A DNA stretch of 64,000 bases from Propionibacteriales bacterium (GTDB lineage: Bacteria > Actinomycetota > Actinomycetes > Propionibacteriales > Nocardioidaceae). The stretch is from assembly GCA_026392465.1 (NCBI GenBank), contig JAPLCA010000008.1:124001-188000 (forward strand), given 5' to 3'. Shown piece after piece: positions 40,881 through 48,498 of the stretch (the first letter of the stretch is position 1; the number at the start of each line of letters is the position of its first letter). A model generated the notes under the pieces. It was not told the origin of the DNA, ran no database searches, and saw nothing but the letters and a program-made list of their open reading frames with translations. The translations under genes and the position numbers were made by a program.

Positions 40881-41213
40881 GTGTCGATCGTGCCGATGTC
40901 GCGACGTGGCGACCGTGCCACCCGTCGTGAGCGCCGCGCGCGTCCGGCCGGTGTCCTCGACGGCAGCGTCCACGTCGCCGCCGCGGATCACCGGGTCTAC
41001 GTCCTGGCCTACTACCGCTCGCCCGAGGCTGCGCGGGACGCCCGCGGCGGCGTCGTGACCACGTGGGCCGACCACGCGAGCGCGCCCGACCAGGTCACGC
41101 TCACCGCACCGGGCCCCGGCCCCTGGTACGTCAGCGTCCTCGAGCGCCACGAGGGCCCCGACGGCTTCACCTTCGCCGCCGGCGTCGAGGCACTCCCGCT
41201 GCTGCCCGCCTGA
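40881..41213 (+). CDS. Hypothetical protein, 110 aa
   Basis: GTG 40881 is preceded by GGAGGA. The protein begins SIVPMSRRGDRATRRERRARPAG, a basic stretch, then a beta-rich body (GVLDGSVHVAAADHRVYVLAYYR ... PGPWYVSVLER). It has no TM segment or known motif that I recognise. The 144-bp spacer before it is unusually AT-rich for this genome (TGATTATTTATCGG), so it may be a regulated promoter. Confidence 0.6.
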   Translation: MSIVPMSRRGDRATRRERRARPAGVLDGSVHVAAADHRVYVLAYYRSPEAARDARGGVVTTWADHASAPDQVTLTAPGPGPWYVSVLERHEGPDGFTFAAGVEALPLLPA

Positions 41214-41244
41214 ACCCCGGGCGTCCGGCTGCCATGCTGGGCAC

Positions 41245-41997
41245 GTGAGCGGACCGGTGGGATGGCGGCGTGACCCGCGTCGACGTGCCGCGGTCGCCGT
41301 CGGCGTGCTCGGCGTGCTCCTGGGCGGGCTGATGGGCTGGATCGTCGTGGCACCGGAGAGCACCGGCGTGACCTTCCCCGACGGGAGCGTCGCGTCGGAG
41401 GGGGAGACCCGCACGGTGCCGGGCGGTGGGTCCTACGCGTTCCTGCAGACGCAGGCGGACGGCGAGACCCCGGTCGCGTACGACCCGTGCACGCCCGTGC
41501 GGGTCGTGGTCAACGAGCGGCTCGCGCCCGACGACGCCGACGCGGTGCTCGAGCGGGCCGTCGCCGAGGTGCGCGAGGCGTCGGGGCTCGACGTCACGGT
41601 CGTGGGCCGCACCGACGACCCTCCGCAGACGCACCTCGACGACCCCGAGGACGGCGACGGCTGGCGTCCGGTGCAGGTCAGCTGGACGGACGCCGACGAG
41701 GTCGAGGAGCTCGAGGGTCGGGTGGCCGGCCTCGGCGGCAGCACCTGGATCGAGCGCGACGGGGTGCGGCGGTACGTGACCGGCGAGGTCATGCTCGACG
41801 CGCCCGACCTCGTCGACGGCGGCAGCGGCGGCGAAGTCGCCACCGGGGTGCTCATGCACGAGCTCGCCCACGTGCTGGGGCTCGACCACGTCGACGACCT
41901 CGGCGAGCTCATGCACCCCAGCAGCCCCCGCTCCTCCTGGGGCCCGGGCGACCGCGCCGGCCTCGCCGCCCTCGGCGACGTCCCCTGCGCCACCTGA
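41245..41997 (+). CDS. Matrixin-like zinc metalloprotease, membrane-anchored
   Basis: 250 aa. An N-terminal basic region and the TM helix AAVAVGVLGVLLGGLMGWIVV anchor an extracellular domain. HELAHVLGLDHVDD is the metzincin HExxHxxGxxH zinc site, followed by the Met-turn ELMHPSS. It is a probable secreted-side protease; the substrate is unknown. GTG 41245. Confidence 0.82.
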   Translation: MSGPVGWRRDPRRRAAVAVGVLGVLLGGLMGWIVVAPESTGVTFPDGSVASEGETRTVPGGGSYAFLQTQADGETPVAYDPCTPVRVVVNERLAPDDADAVLERAVAEVREASGLDVTVVGRTDDPPQTHLDDPEDGDGWRPVQVSWTDADEVEELEGRVAGLGGSTWIERDGVRRYVTGEVMLDAPDLVDGGSGGEVATGVLMHELAHVLGLDHVDDLGELMHPSSPRSSWGPGDRAGLAALGDVPCAT

Positions 41998-42091
41998 CCC
42001 CGCCCCTCTTCGCAGCGGGGGACGATCCTCCTTCACCACTTCATGCTGAGCTTCCTTCACCACCTCCTCTTCCTCGCCTTCGACGAGGTAG

Positions 42092-42410
42092 CAGAACGAC
42101 ACCCCGTACCCCGATCTCGATCGGACCCCAGCTGACGGCGACGACGTCGACGAGGCACTGCCGGCGGCTCTGGAGATCATCGATCGAGCCAGCAAGCTCA
42201 TGGCGGTCATGCCGCCCTACCCACCAGAACCCCGGGCACCCCGTGCGCCCTCGGAGTGGCGCAGCTGTACGCCGGCAGGCTGCGTGATGGGAGAGGAAAC
42301 CGTCCAAGAGCCCCGAACGCTGCGATTCGTGGTCAGAAGCACGCGCGTAGCCCTACTCTCGTCACAGGATGCGCTTGAGTTCCCAGGCGCGCAGCTCGAA
42401 GGGCGGACCG
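42092..42410 (+). other. Spacer with a possible decayed reading frame
   Basis: The 411-bp stretch 42000-42410 has no convincing gene. An open frame without a start (NDTPYPDLDRTPADGDDV followed by DEALPAALEIIDRAS) reads like protein and may be a remnant, since it has a stop at 42089-42091 just before it. Base composition here is a little lower in GC than in the neighbours. Low confidence. Confidence 0.2.
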
Positions 42411-43655
42411 ATGACTCGACGCAAGAGGTGGGTTTCAGCAGCGCTGGCCGCAGCGACCGTGGCAGCCGTGGGCGGCATCGCCTGGTCCGCCGGCGCCACC
42501 CCGTTCCGCAGCGCTCCCGACGGGCCCGACAAGCCCGCCCTCGAGCAGACCCCGAAGTTCGAGGCCAGTGACGGGCCCACGGCCTCCAAGGCTCAGCAGG
42601 AGCTCGCGGAGCGGATCACCTCCCTGAGCGTTCCCCCGAACGGCCAGAAGACAGACCCGCTCGGTCTCCCCGTGACTCTGCGGCTGGGCATCATCGGATT
42701 CACCGGCACGGCCGCCGAGGGCTACACGATGATCACCGGCGCCGGCGCAGACACCGACGCGCTACGCCAGAAGGTCCTGACCGGGCTCCCCGCCGAGGCC
42801 GCCAAGAACCTGTCCACCAAGCAGTCCGACGTGCCCACCTCGGCCCTCACAGCGGCGTGGACCCAGGTCGCCAAGGCCGAGTGGAGAACCACTCCCTCGA
42901 GCTGGTCCATGGACCTCGACCCAGCCACCGCCACGATCCTCGTCACCGTCTCCCAGCTCACCGACACCGAGACCGCCGCACTGCGCAAGGCCGGCAACGG
43001 CCTGGTGACCATCAAGACCAACCCGACCATCTCCCGCGCCTCCCGCACCTACGACCTCGAACCGCACTGGGGCGGAGCCCGCATCACCCGCGCGAACGCG
43101 GCATGCAGTGCCGGGTGGACGGCCAGGGGAAAGTCGACCGGCACGCTGTACTCCGTCACGGCCGGCCATTGCGGTTCGAACGGCACCCACTGGTCTTCCA
43201 CCGTCTTCTACGGCGAGCTCACCGGCAAGGAGGACTACCCCGACTACGACCAAGCCCGCCTCAAGGACTCGACGTACACCAGCCGGCTCTACACCGACGG
43301 CCAGGACAACTTCGAGACCCGCAAAGCCACCAGCGCGAAGGACGGCTACATCGGCGACCGAATCTGCCAGTCCGGCGCCACGTCGAGCTCGATCTGCGGC
43401 ATCCGGACTGTAGCGTTCGACTCGCGCTTCTGCGACGAAGCCGGCTGCACCACCTACCTGGGCCGCGGCATCAAGGACAACGCACTCGCTGCGCAAGGCG
43501 GCGACAGCGGCGGGCCGGTCTACTACCGCAACACCGAACTCCCTCGAGCAGACATCCGAGGACTCGTCGTCGCCGGCGGATACGAAGACCTCTGGTGGGA
43601 GCGCTACGCCTCCATCTCCAACCACCTCAACGTCAATGCCGTCGTCGCCGACTAA
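42411..43655 (+). CDS. Secreted chymotrypsin-like (S1, streptogrisin-type) protease with pro-region
   Basis: 414 aa from ATG 42411 (MTRRKRW); the track start is 14 codons too early. A signal peptide/TM (VSAALAAATVAAVGGIAWSAG), then a pro-region of roughly 170 residues with a streptogrisin-like inhibitor domain, then the protease with the triad in TAGHC (His253), DYDQARL (Asp278 or 280) and GGDSGGP (Ser366). Four Cys around the active site can form two disulfides. It is a probable degradative exoenzyme. Codons end in A or T more often than in neighbours, so horizontal acquisition is possible. Confidence 0.9.
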   Translation: MTRRKRWVSAALAAATVAAVGGIAWSAGATPFRSAPDGPDKPALEQTPKFEASDGPTASKAQQELAERITSLSVPPNGQKTDPLGLPVTLRLGIIGFTGTAAEGYTMITGAGADTDALRQKVLTGLPAEAAKNLSTKQSDVPTSALTAAWTQVAKAEWRTTPSSWSMDLDPATATILVTVSQLTDTETAALRKAGNGLVTIKTNPTISRASRTYDLEPHWGGARITRANAACSAGWTARGKSTGTLYSVTAGHCGSNGTHWSSTVFYGELTGKEDYPDYDQARLKDSTYTSRLYTDGQDNFETRKATSAKDGYIGDRICQSGATSSSICGIRTVAFDSRFCDEAGCTTYLGRGIKDNALAAQGGDSGGPVYYRNTELPRADIRGLVVAGGYEDLWWERYASISNHLNVNAVVAD

Positions 43656-43665
43656 CCCACCACCC

Positions 43666-43860
43666 GTGAAGACCTTCGACGACCACTTCGGCGTGTTCGC
43701 CACGGCTGCGCTCACCGCCACCGCCGTCGGCTACGTCGGCGACGACCAGACCGCCGACGGCGCCTACATCGTCGCGGACGCCGTCGCCCTCTACGTCGTT
43801 TGGGCCAGCTTCATCCGCCCCCGGCTCACACGACCAACCCCAGACGCCACCACAAACTGA
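43666..43860 (+). CDS. Small hypothetical membrane protein, 64 aa
   Basis: GTG 43666 opens KTFDDHFGVFATAALTATAV followed by GYVGDDQTADGAYIVADAVALYVVWASFIRP, with two hydrophobic stretches. It begins 10 bp after the protease stop. The track start at 43636 overlaps the protease and lacks a site. No family is recognised, and there is no clear ribosome binding site. Confidence 0.4.
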   Translation: MKTFDDHFGVFATAALTATAVGYVGDDQTADGAYIVADAVALYVVWASFIRPRLTRPTPDATTN

Positions 43861-43863
43861 CCC

Positions 43864-43962
43864 ATGAATGTCGGGTATCTCGCGATCCTCGCGCCGTTCA
43901 TCCTGGGACTGCTCGTGCACGCCAGGACCCCGGGACGGCGACCCCGTCGCCCCTCATCGTGA
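43864..43962 (+). CDS. Tiny hydrophobic peptide, 32 aa (not in ORF track)
   Basis: ATG 43864 comes 3 bp after the preceding stop and encodes MNVGYLAILAPFILGLLVHA plus a short basic tail. One TM helix is predicted by eye. With the 64-aa gene before it, it forms a pair of small membrane proteins behind the secreted protease. It may be an unrelated chance ORF. Confidence 0.3.
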   Translation: MNVGYLAILAPFILGLLVHARTPGRRPRRPSS

Positions 43963-44075
43963 GGGCCCAGAGGGCGAGCCTGCTGCCGGGTCGGATGTGG
44001 CTGCTGGGGAAGCTCGCGGTGGTCGGACCGGCGTTTCTGGCCCGCGAACGTCACGCTCAGGGGGAGCATCGAGCC

Positions 44076-44819
44076 ATGACGAGTCCGACCCAGATCGCCG
44101 ACGGCGTGCACGTCGCCACCGGGACCGACGTCAACTGGCTGATCCTGCAGGACGGTGACGCGCTGACGGTCATCGACACCGGATACCCCGGCGACGCCGA
44201 CCGGCTCGACGCGTCGGTGCGGGCGCTCGGCCGCGAGCCCGGCGACGTCGCCGCCGTGCTCGTGACCCACGCCCACGTCGACCACGTGGGCAGCATCGAG
44301 CGCTGGTGGCAGGACCACGGCGTGCCCGTGCTGGTGCACGAGGACGAGCTGGCGAACGTGCGCGGGGAGCGGCACGAGTCGGCCACCCCGCTCGACGTCG
44401 CCCGCCGGGCCTGGCGACCCCGCACGGCGCTGTGGGCCGCGCGCATCACGCGGGCCGGCGGCACGGCGCACGTGACCGCCCCGCACGCGCGGACGTGGAC
44501 GGGCGAAGGTCCGCTCGACCTGCCCGGCCGACCCGTCCCCGTCCACACCCCGGGCCACACCAGCGGGCACACGGCGTTCCTGCTGCCCGACGCGGGCGTG
44601 CTCGTGACGGGCGACGCGATCGTGACCGCCCACGCCACCACGTCGCGTCGTGGTCCGCAGCAGCTGCCCGGCTTCTTCGCCACCGACCCGACGCTCGCCG
44701 CCCGCTCCCTCGAGCGGTTCCGCGACCTCGACGCCGACACGATCGCCCCCGGGCACGGACCGGTCTGGCAGGGCCGCCCCACCGACGCCGTCGACCTCGC
44801 CCTCGCGCCTCAGCGGTAG
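44076..44819 (+). CDS. Metallo-beta-lactamase-fold hydrolase
   Basis: 247 aa from ATG 44076. THAHVDHVGS is the HxHxDH zinc motif, with later His in HTPGHTSGHT and the metal-bridging Asp in VTGDAIV; the terminal APGHGP follows. Likely substrates are thioesters, lactones or sulfur-containing compounds; nothing decides. AGGGGGA lies upstream. It is followed by a strong bidirectional terminator. Confidence 0.88.
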   Translation: MTSPTQIADGVHVATGTDVNWLILQDGDALTVIDTGYPGDADRLDASVRALGREPGDVAAVLVTHAHVDHVGSIERWWQDHGVPVLVHEDELANVRGERHESATPLDVARRAWRPRTALWAARITRAGGTAHVTAPHARTWTGEGPLDLPGRPVPVHTPGHTSGHTAFLLPDAGVLVTGDAIVTAHATTSRRGPQQLPGFFATDPTLAARSLERFRDLDADTIAPGHGPVWQGRPTDAVDLALAPQR

Positions 44820-44829
44820 CCGAGACGAC

Positions 44830-44862
44830 GAGAGGGCGCCCGCAGCGTGCGGGCGCCCTCTC
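44830..44862. terminator. Bidirectional terminator hairpin
   Basis: A 15-bp perfect stem (GAGAGGGCGCCCGCA and complement) with a 3-nt GCG loop lies between the convergent hydrolase and EtfD-like genes. Confidence 0.88.
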
Positions 44863-44880
44863 GGCCAGGTGACTCCGCCG

Positions 44881-47800
44881 TCAGGCCTTCGGCTCCTCGT
44901 CGTCCTTCGCCAGCTCGGTCGCGGCCTCCGTGACGCCCTGGCCCGACGGGTTCGCGTCGCTCAGCGGCGCCACGTCGTCGGACTCCGGGTCGGGGTTCGG
45001 CGCATCCTCCACCGCCACGACGTCCGACGGTGCAGCGGACGGTGCGGACTCCTCGGGCGTCGACGCCTGCGCCGTCGGCTCGGTGGCGACGTCGTCGACG
45101 CCGGCCGCGTCGGCTTCCTCCTCGCGGGCGTCGCCGTCGACGGGCGCGTCCTCGGCGGGAGCGGGGGTGTCGGCCTCGGCCGGCGACTCCTCGCCACCCT
45201 CGGGCACCGACTCGACCTCCGGGTCGACGGCGTCGCCCGGCTCCGGCTCCGGGTCCGGCGTCGGGGCGCCAGCCTCGTCCGACGTGGCCCTGCCCTCGAG
45301 GTCACTGCCCTCGACGGCACCGGCCGCGTCGGCCTCCTCCTCGCGGGCGTCGCCGTCGACCGGCTCGTCCTCGGCGGGAGCGGGGGTGTCGGCCTCGGCG
45401 GGCGACTCCTCGCCGCCCTCGGGCACCGACTCGACCTCAGGGTCCACCGCGTCGCCCGGCTCGGGCTCCGGGTCCGGCGTGGGCTCGTCGGCGGCCGCGC
45501 TGGCGGTGGAGGCCTCGACCGCTTCGTTGCCGGGCGCCTCGCCGGCCTCGCCACCGGTGCCGGCCGCGTCGCCCTTCTCGTCGACGTCGACGTTGTGCTG
45601 CGCCGCCACCTCGGCGTCGGCCTCGGCGGAGGCCGGAGCCGGGTCGTCCTTCGGCGCCTCGGCCGGCTCGTCGGTGCCCTGCGGGTCCTCGTGCGCGTCG
45701 GCAGCGGGCGCGGCGTCCTCGGTGTCGCTGATCGACGCCGGGTCGGCCTCGTCCTTCGCGTCCGGCTCGGCCTCGGTGGCAGCGGCCGCAGCCGTCGCCT
45801 TCTCGGCCTCCTCGACCACGGCTGCGTCGTCCTCGGCCGTCGGCTCCTCGGGGCGCTTCACGGCCGCGAGCAGCATCTGCGCGACGTCGAGCACCTCGAC
45901 CTCCTCGCGCGCCTCGCCAGCCGCCTGCTGGGCGGTCAGGCCGTCCGACAGCATGACGCGGCAGAACGGGCAGCCCACGGCGATCTGGTCGGCACCGGTG
46001 GCCACGGCCTCCTGGGTGCGGTTGACGTTGATCCGCGAGCCGAGGTTCTCCTCCATCCACATGCGCGCACCACCGGCCCCGCAGCAGAAGGAGCGCTCGG
46101 AGTTGCGCGGCATCTCGGCGAACTTCGCGCCGGGGATGACGCTGAGCAGCTCGCGCGGCGCCTCGTACACCTGGTTGTGACGGCCCAGGAAGCACGGGTC
46201 GTGGTAGGTGATCGTCTTCTCCGGCTCGGCCGACGCCGCGGCGCCCGCCTTCGGGGCGACCGGCTTCAGCCTGCCCTCGCGCACGAGCCGGTTGAGCAGC
46301 TGCGTGTGATGCACGACCTCCAGCTCGACGCCGAACTCGGCGTACTCGTTCTTGAGCGAGTTGAAGCAGTGCGCGCAGGTGGAGACGACCTTCTTGGCCT
46401 TCGTCTCCTTCAGCACCTCGGAGTTCTCCATGGCCAGCTGCATGAAGACGATCTCGTTGCCGGCGCGACGTGCCGGGTCACCCGTGCAGGTCTCGCCGTC
46501 GCCGAGGATGGCGAAGTCGACGCCCGCGGTGTGCAGCAGCTCCGCGACGGCCTGCGTGGTCTTCTTCGCGCGATCCTCGAACGCACCGGCGCAGCCCACC
46601 CAGAACAGCCACTCGACCTCGTCGAGGCTCTCCACGTCGACGCCGACCTGCTTGACCTCGAAGTCGAGGCCCTTGGTCCAGTCGAGGCGGTTCTTGGGGT
46701 TCATGCCCCACGGGTTCCCCTTGCGCTCCAGGCCCTTGAAGATGTTGTTCAGCTCGGCCGGGAAGTTGCTCTCGACGAGCACCTGGAAGCGGCGCATGTC
46801 GTCGATGTGGTCGACGTGCTCGATGTCGACGGGGCACTGCTGGACGCAGGCGCCGCAGTTCGTGCACGACCACAGGACGTCGGGGTCGATGACGCCGTAC
46901 ATCTCCTCGTCGCCGATGAGCGGGCGCTCGACCTCCTTCTGCTGCTCCTCGGTGCGCTCGTCCTCGGGCACCGACAGCGCCGGGATCTTCGCGTAGGCGT
47001 GCTCGCGCAGGCCCATCATCAGCAGCTTCGGGCTGAGCGGCTTCTCGGTGTTCCAGGCGGGGCACTGGCTCTGGCAGCGGCCGCACTCGGTGCACGTCGT
47101 GAAGTCGAGCAGACCCTTCCAGGAGAAGTCCTCGACCTTGCCGACGCCGAGCTTCTCGAAGTCCTCCTCCTCGAGGTCCTCCATCTTCTCCAGGTCGAGC
47201 GGCTGGCCGTTGACGAGGATCGGCTTGAGGCCGCCGAGGGCCGTGCCACCGTCGGACTCGCGCTTGAACCAGATGTTCGGCCAGGCGAGGAAGCGGTGCC
47301 AGGCGACGCCCATCGTCAGGTTGGTGGAGATGACGAGCAGCCAGATCATGGCCGAGACGACCTTGATCATCGCGATGGTGACGATGATCGTCTCCAGCGT
47401 CTCGACGTTCTCCTCGCCCGTCGGGTAGAGGTTGCCGAAGAACTGGGCGATCGGGAAGTGGAACCCGCTCGCGTACTTGCTGCCCTGGGCCTCCAGCAGG
47501 TTGTACTCGGCGCCGCGGATGAACAGGATCGCGATGCTCTCGAGGAACACCATGAACTCGACGAAGTACGCCTGGCCCTGGCGGGACCCGAAGAACCGGC
47601 TCTGGCGGCCGAGCTTGCGCGGGTGCTTGACCTGGCGGTAGATCGCGAGCGGGATGATCGCGAGCGCGCCGAGCAGGCCGATGAACTCGCTGAACCACTC
47701 GTAGAGGAAGAAGTGACCGATGAGCGGCCACACGAACTCGGGGTCGAACAGCTGGACGAAGCCCTGGGCGACGGCCGAGCTGAGCACCAGGAACGCCGCG

Positions 47801-48024
47801 TAGGCGAACCAGTGGAGGATGCCGACCCAGGTCCACTGGAGCATCCGGGTGTGGACGAACGTCTCCTTCAGCATGTTCACCGTGCGCGCGGCCGGGTCGT
47901 TGGTGCGACCGGGCGCGGGTCCACCGGCGCGCACGACGGCGGTCATGCGGCGCACGGCGATGACCGTGACGGGGATCGTGATGGCCGTGACGGCCAGCGA
48001 GACGATGATCGCGACGAGCTGCAT
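44881..48024 (-). CDS. etfD: EtfD-like membrane iron-sulfur oxidoreductase with long acidic tail
   Basis: 1047 aa. Five or six N-terminal TM helices hold a HdrE/NarI-like haem domain; then two [4Fe-4S] motifs CTECGRCQSQCP (about residue 311) and CTNCGACVQQCPVD (385), and two CCG cysteine-rich domains (VGCAGAF ... CAHCFNSLKNEY; HDPCFLGRHNQVY ... CCGAGG). This is the architecture of mycobacterial Rv0338c/EtfD, which passes electrons from ETF to menaquinone in fatty-acid oxidation. Residues after about 725 are an acidic Ala/Glu/Asp/Pro tail with a roughly 54-residue internal duplication, longer than I expect in the family. The stop is just before a shared terminator. Confidence 0.87.
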   Translation of the reverse strand: MQLVAIIVSLAVTAITIPVTVIAVRRMTAVVRAGGPAPGRTNDPAARTVNMLKETFVHTRMLQWTWVGILHWFAYAAFLVLSSAVAQGFVQLFDPEFVWPLIGHFFLYEWFSEFIGLLGALAIIPLAIYRQVKHPRKLGRQSRFFGSRQGQAYFVEFMVFLESIAILFIRGAEYNLLEAQGSKYASGFHFPIAQFFGNLYPTGEENVETLETIIVTIAMIKVVSAMIWLLVISTNLTMGVAWHRFLAWPNIWFKRESDGGTALGGLKPILVNGQPLDLEKMEDLEEEDFEKLGVGKVEDFSWKGLLDFTTCTECGRCQSQCPAWNTEKPLSPKLLMMGLREHAYAKIPALSVPEDERTEEQQKEVERPLIGDEEMYGVIDPDVLWSCTNCGACVQQCPVDIEHVDHIDDMRRFQVLVESNFPAELNNIFKGLERKGNPWGMNPKNRLDWTKGLDFEVKQVGVDVESLDEVEWLFWVGCAGAFEDRAKKTTQAVAELLHTAGVDFAILGDGETCTGDPARRAGNEIVFMQLAMENSEVLKETKAKKVVSTCAHCFNSLKNEYAEFGVELEVVHHTQLLNRLVREGRLKPVAPKAGAAASAEPEKTITYHDPCFLGRHNQVYEAPRELLSVIPGAKFAEMPRNSERSFCCGAGGARMWMEENLGSRINVNRTQEAVATGADQIAVGCPFCRVMLSDGLTAQQAAGEAREEVEVLDVAQMLLAAVKRPEEPTAEDDAAVVEEAEKATAAAAATEAEPDAKDEADPASISDTEDAAPAADAHEDPQGTDEPAEAPKDDPAPASAEADAEVAAQHNVDVDEKGDAAGTGGEAGEAPGNEAVEASTASAAADEPTPDPEPEPGDAVDPEVESVPEGGEESPAEADTPAPAEDEPVDGDAREEEADAAGAVEGSDLEGRATSDEAGAPTPDPEPEPGDAVDPEVESVPEGGEESPAEADTPAPAEDAPVDGDAREEEADAAGVDDVATEPTAQASTPEESAPSAAPSDVVAVEDAPNPDPESDDVAPLSDANPSGQGVTEAATELAKDDEEPKA
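45101..45480 (-). repeat. Two about-160-bp direct repeats inside the EtfD-like tail
   Basis: 45101-45261 and 45320-45480 are near-identical, 219 bp apart. They encode TPDPEPEPGDAVDPEVESVP followed by a shared EGGEES/ADTPAPAED/DGDAREEEADAAG stretch, in frame. The copies differ at a few third positions and at E versus A, so they are a somewhat aged duplication. Confidence 0.9.
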
Positions 48025-48149
48025 GGAGCCTCAATCCTTGGTGCGACGACCGTGACAGTGGGGGTGACACTAGCCCCTCGCGTTCTCGTCCGCGGGGTAA
48101 GGCCACCCTGATCCTGCAGGTCAGCGGTCGGTTACCGGTGGGTAGGTAC

Positions 48150-48181
48150 AGCCTAACCCGCGCGGCGGACCTCTGTCCGCC
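48150..48181 (-). promoter_or_regulatory. Probable etfD promoter with upstream palindrome
   Basis: On the minus strand TAGGCT (complement of 48150-48155) is a good -10 for a start about 110 nt before the gene. GGCGGACCTCTGTCCGCC (48164-48181), a perfect 7-4-7 palindrome, lies immediately upstream of it, where an activator or repressor might bind. Confidence 0.45.
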
Positions 48182-48210
48182 GGTATGAGCGGTTCGAGGT
48201 CACGCAGGTA

Positions 48211-48498
48211 TCGCTGGGGGTTGGTCCGCGCTGATCTGTTGCCGGGTGGTCTCGCTCCGTCGCGGCTACGCCCCCTGTGCGACGGCTCCATCGCAGGGAC
48301 CTCGCAAGCTCGTCCCCGCTACTCGACCAGCGAAAGGTTTCGCTGGTCGAGTGCCTCCACGAGCGCCAGCGAGGGGAGGTGTATCGAGACCACTCCAAGC
48401 GTTCGCTGGGGGCTGGCCCGCGCTGATCCGTTGCCGGGTGGTCTCGATACGCCGTCACGAGCTCGCTGGCGCTCGCCGTGACGGCTACTCGACCAGCG
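48211..48498. repeat. Nested inverted-repeat family, second locus (half plus full unit)
   Basis: Same family as at 14560-14965. A half unit 48211-48332 starts at TCGCTGGGGGTTGG and ends CTACTCGACCAGCG; a full unit 48341-48498 has GTATCGAGACCAC, GTGGTCTCGATACG and a terminal CTACTCGACCAGCG that provides the stop codon and last codons of the MFS gene. Apart from this the 460-bp spacer 48025-48484 holds only the etfD promoter. Confidence 0.85.

Noticed and set aside
42200-42571. 123-aa ORF as a real gene
   Set aside because: It overlaps the start of the protease gene, becomes Arg-rich shadow sequence after 42400 and has no ribosome site; only the early part may be a remnant.
44650-48111. 1153-aa plus-strand ORF
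   Set aside because: Antisense of the EtfD-like gene with Leu/Arg/Val/Gly-rich repetitive sequence; no domain recognised.
48140-48160. IdeR/DtxR iron box before etfD
   Set aside because: About 11 of 19 positions agree with the consensus by hand alignment; too weak to call, and the TAGGCT core is explained as a -10 element.
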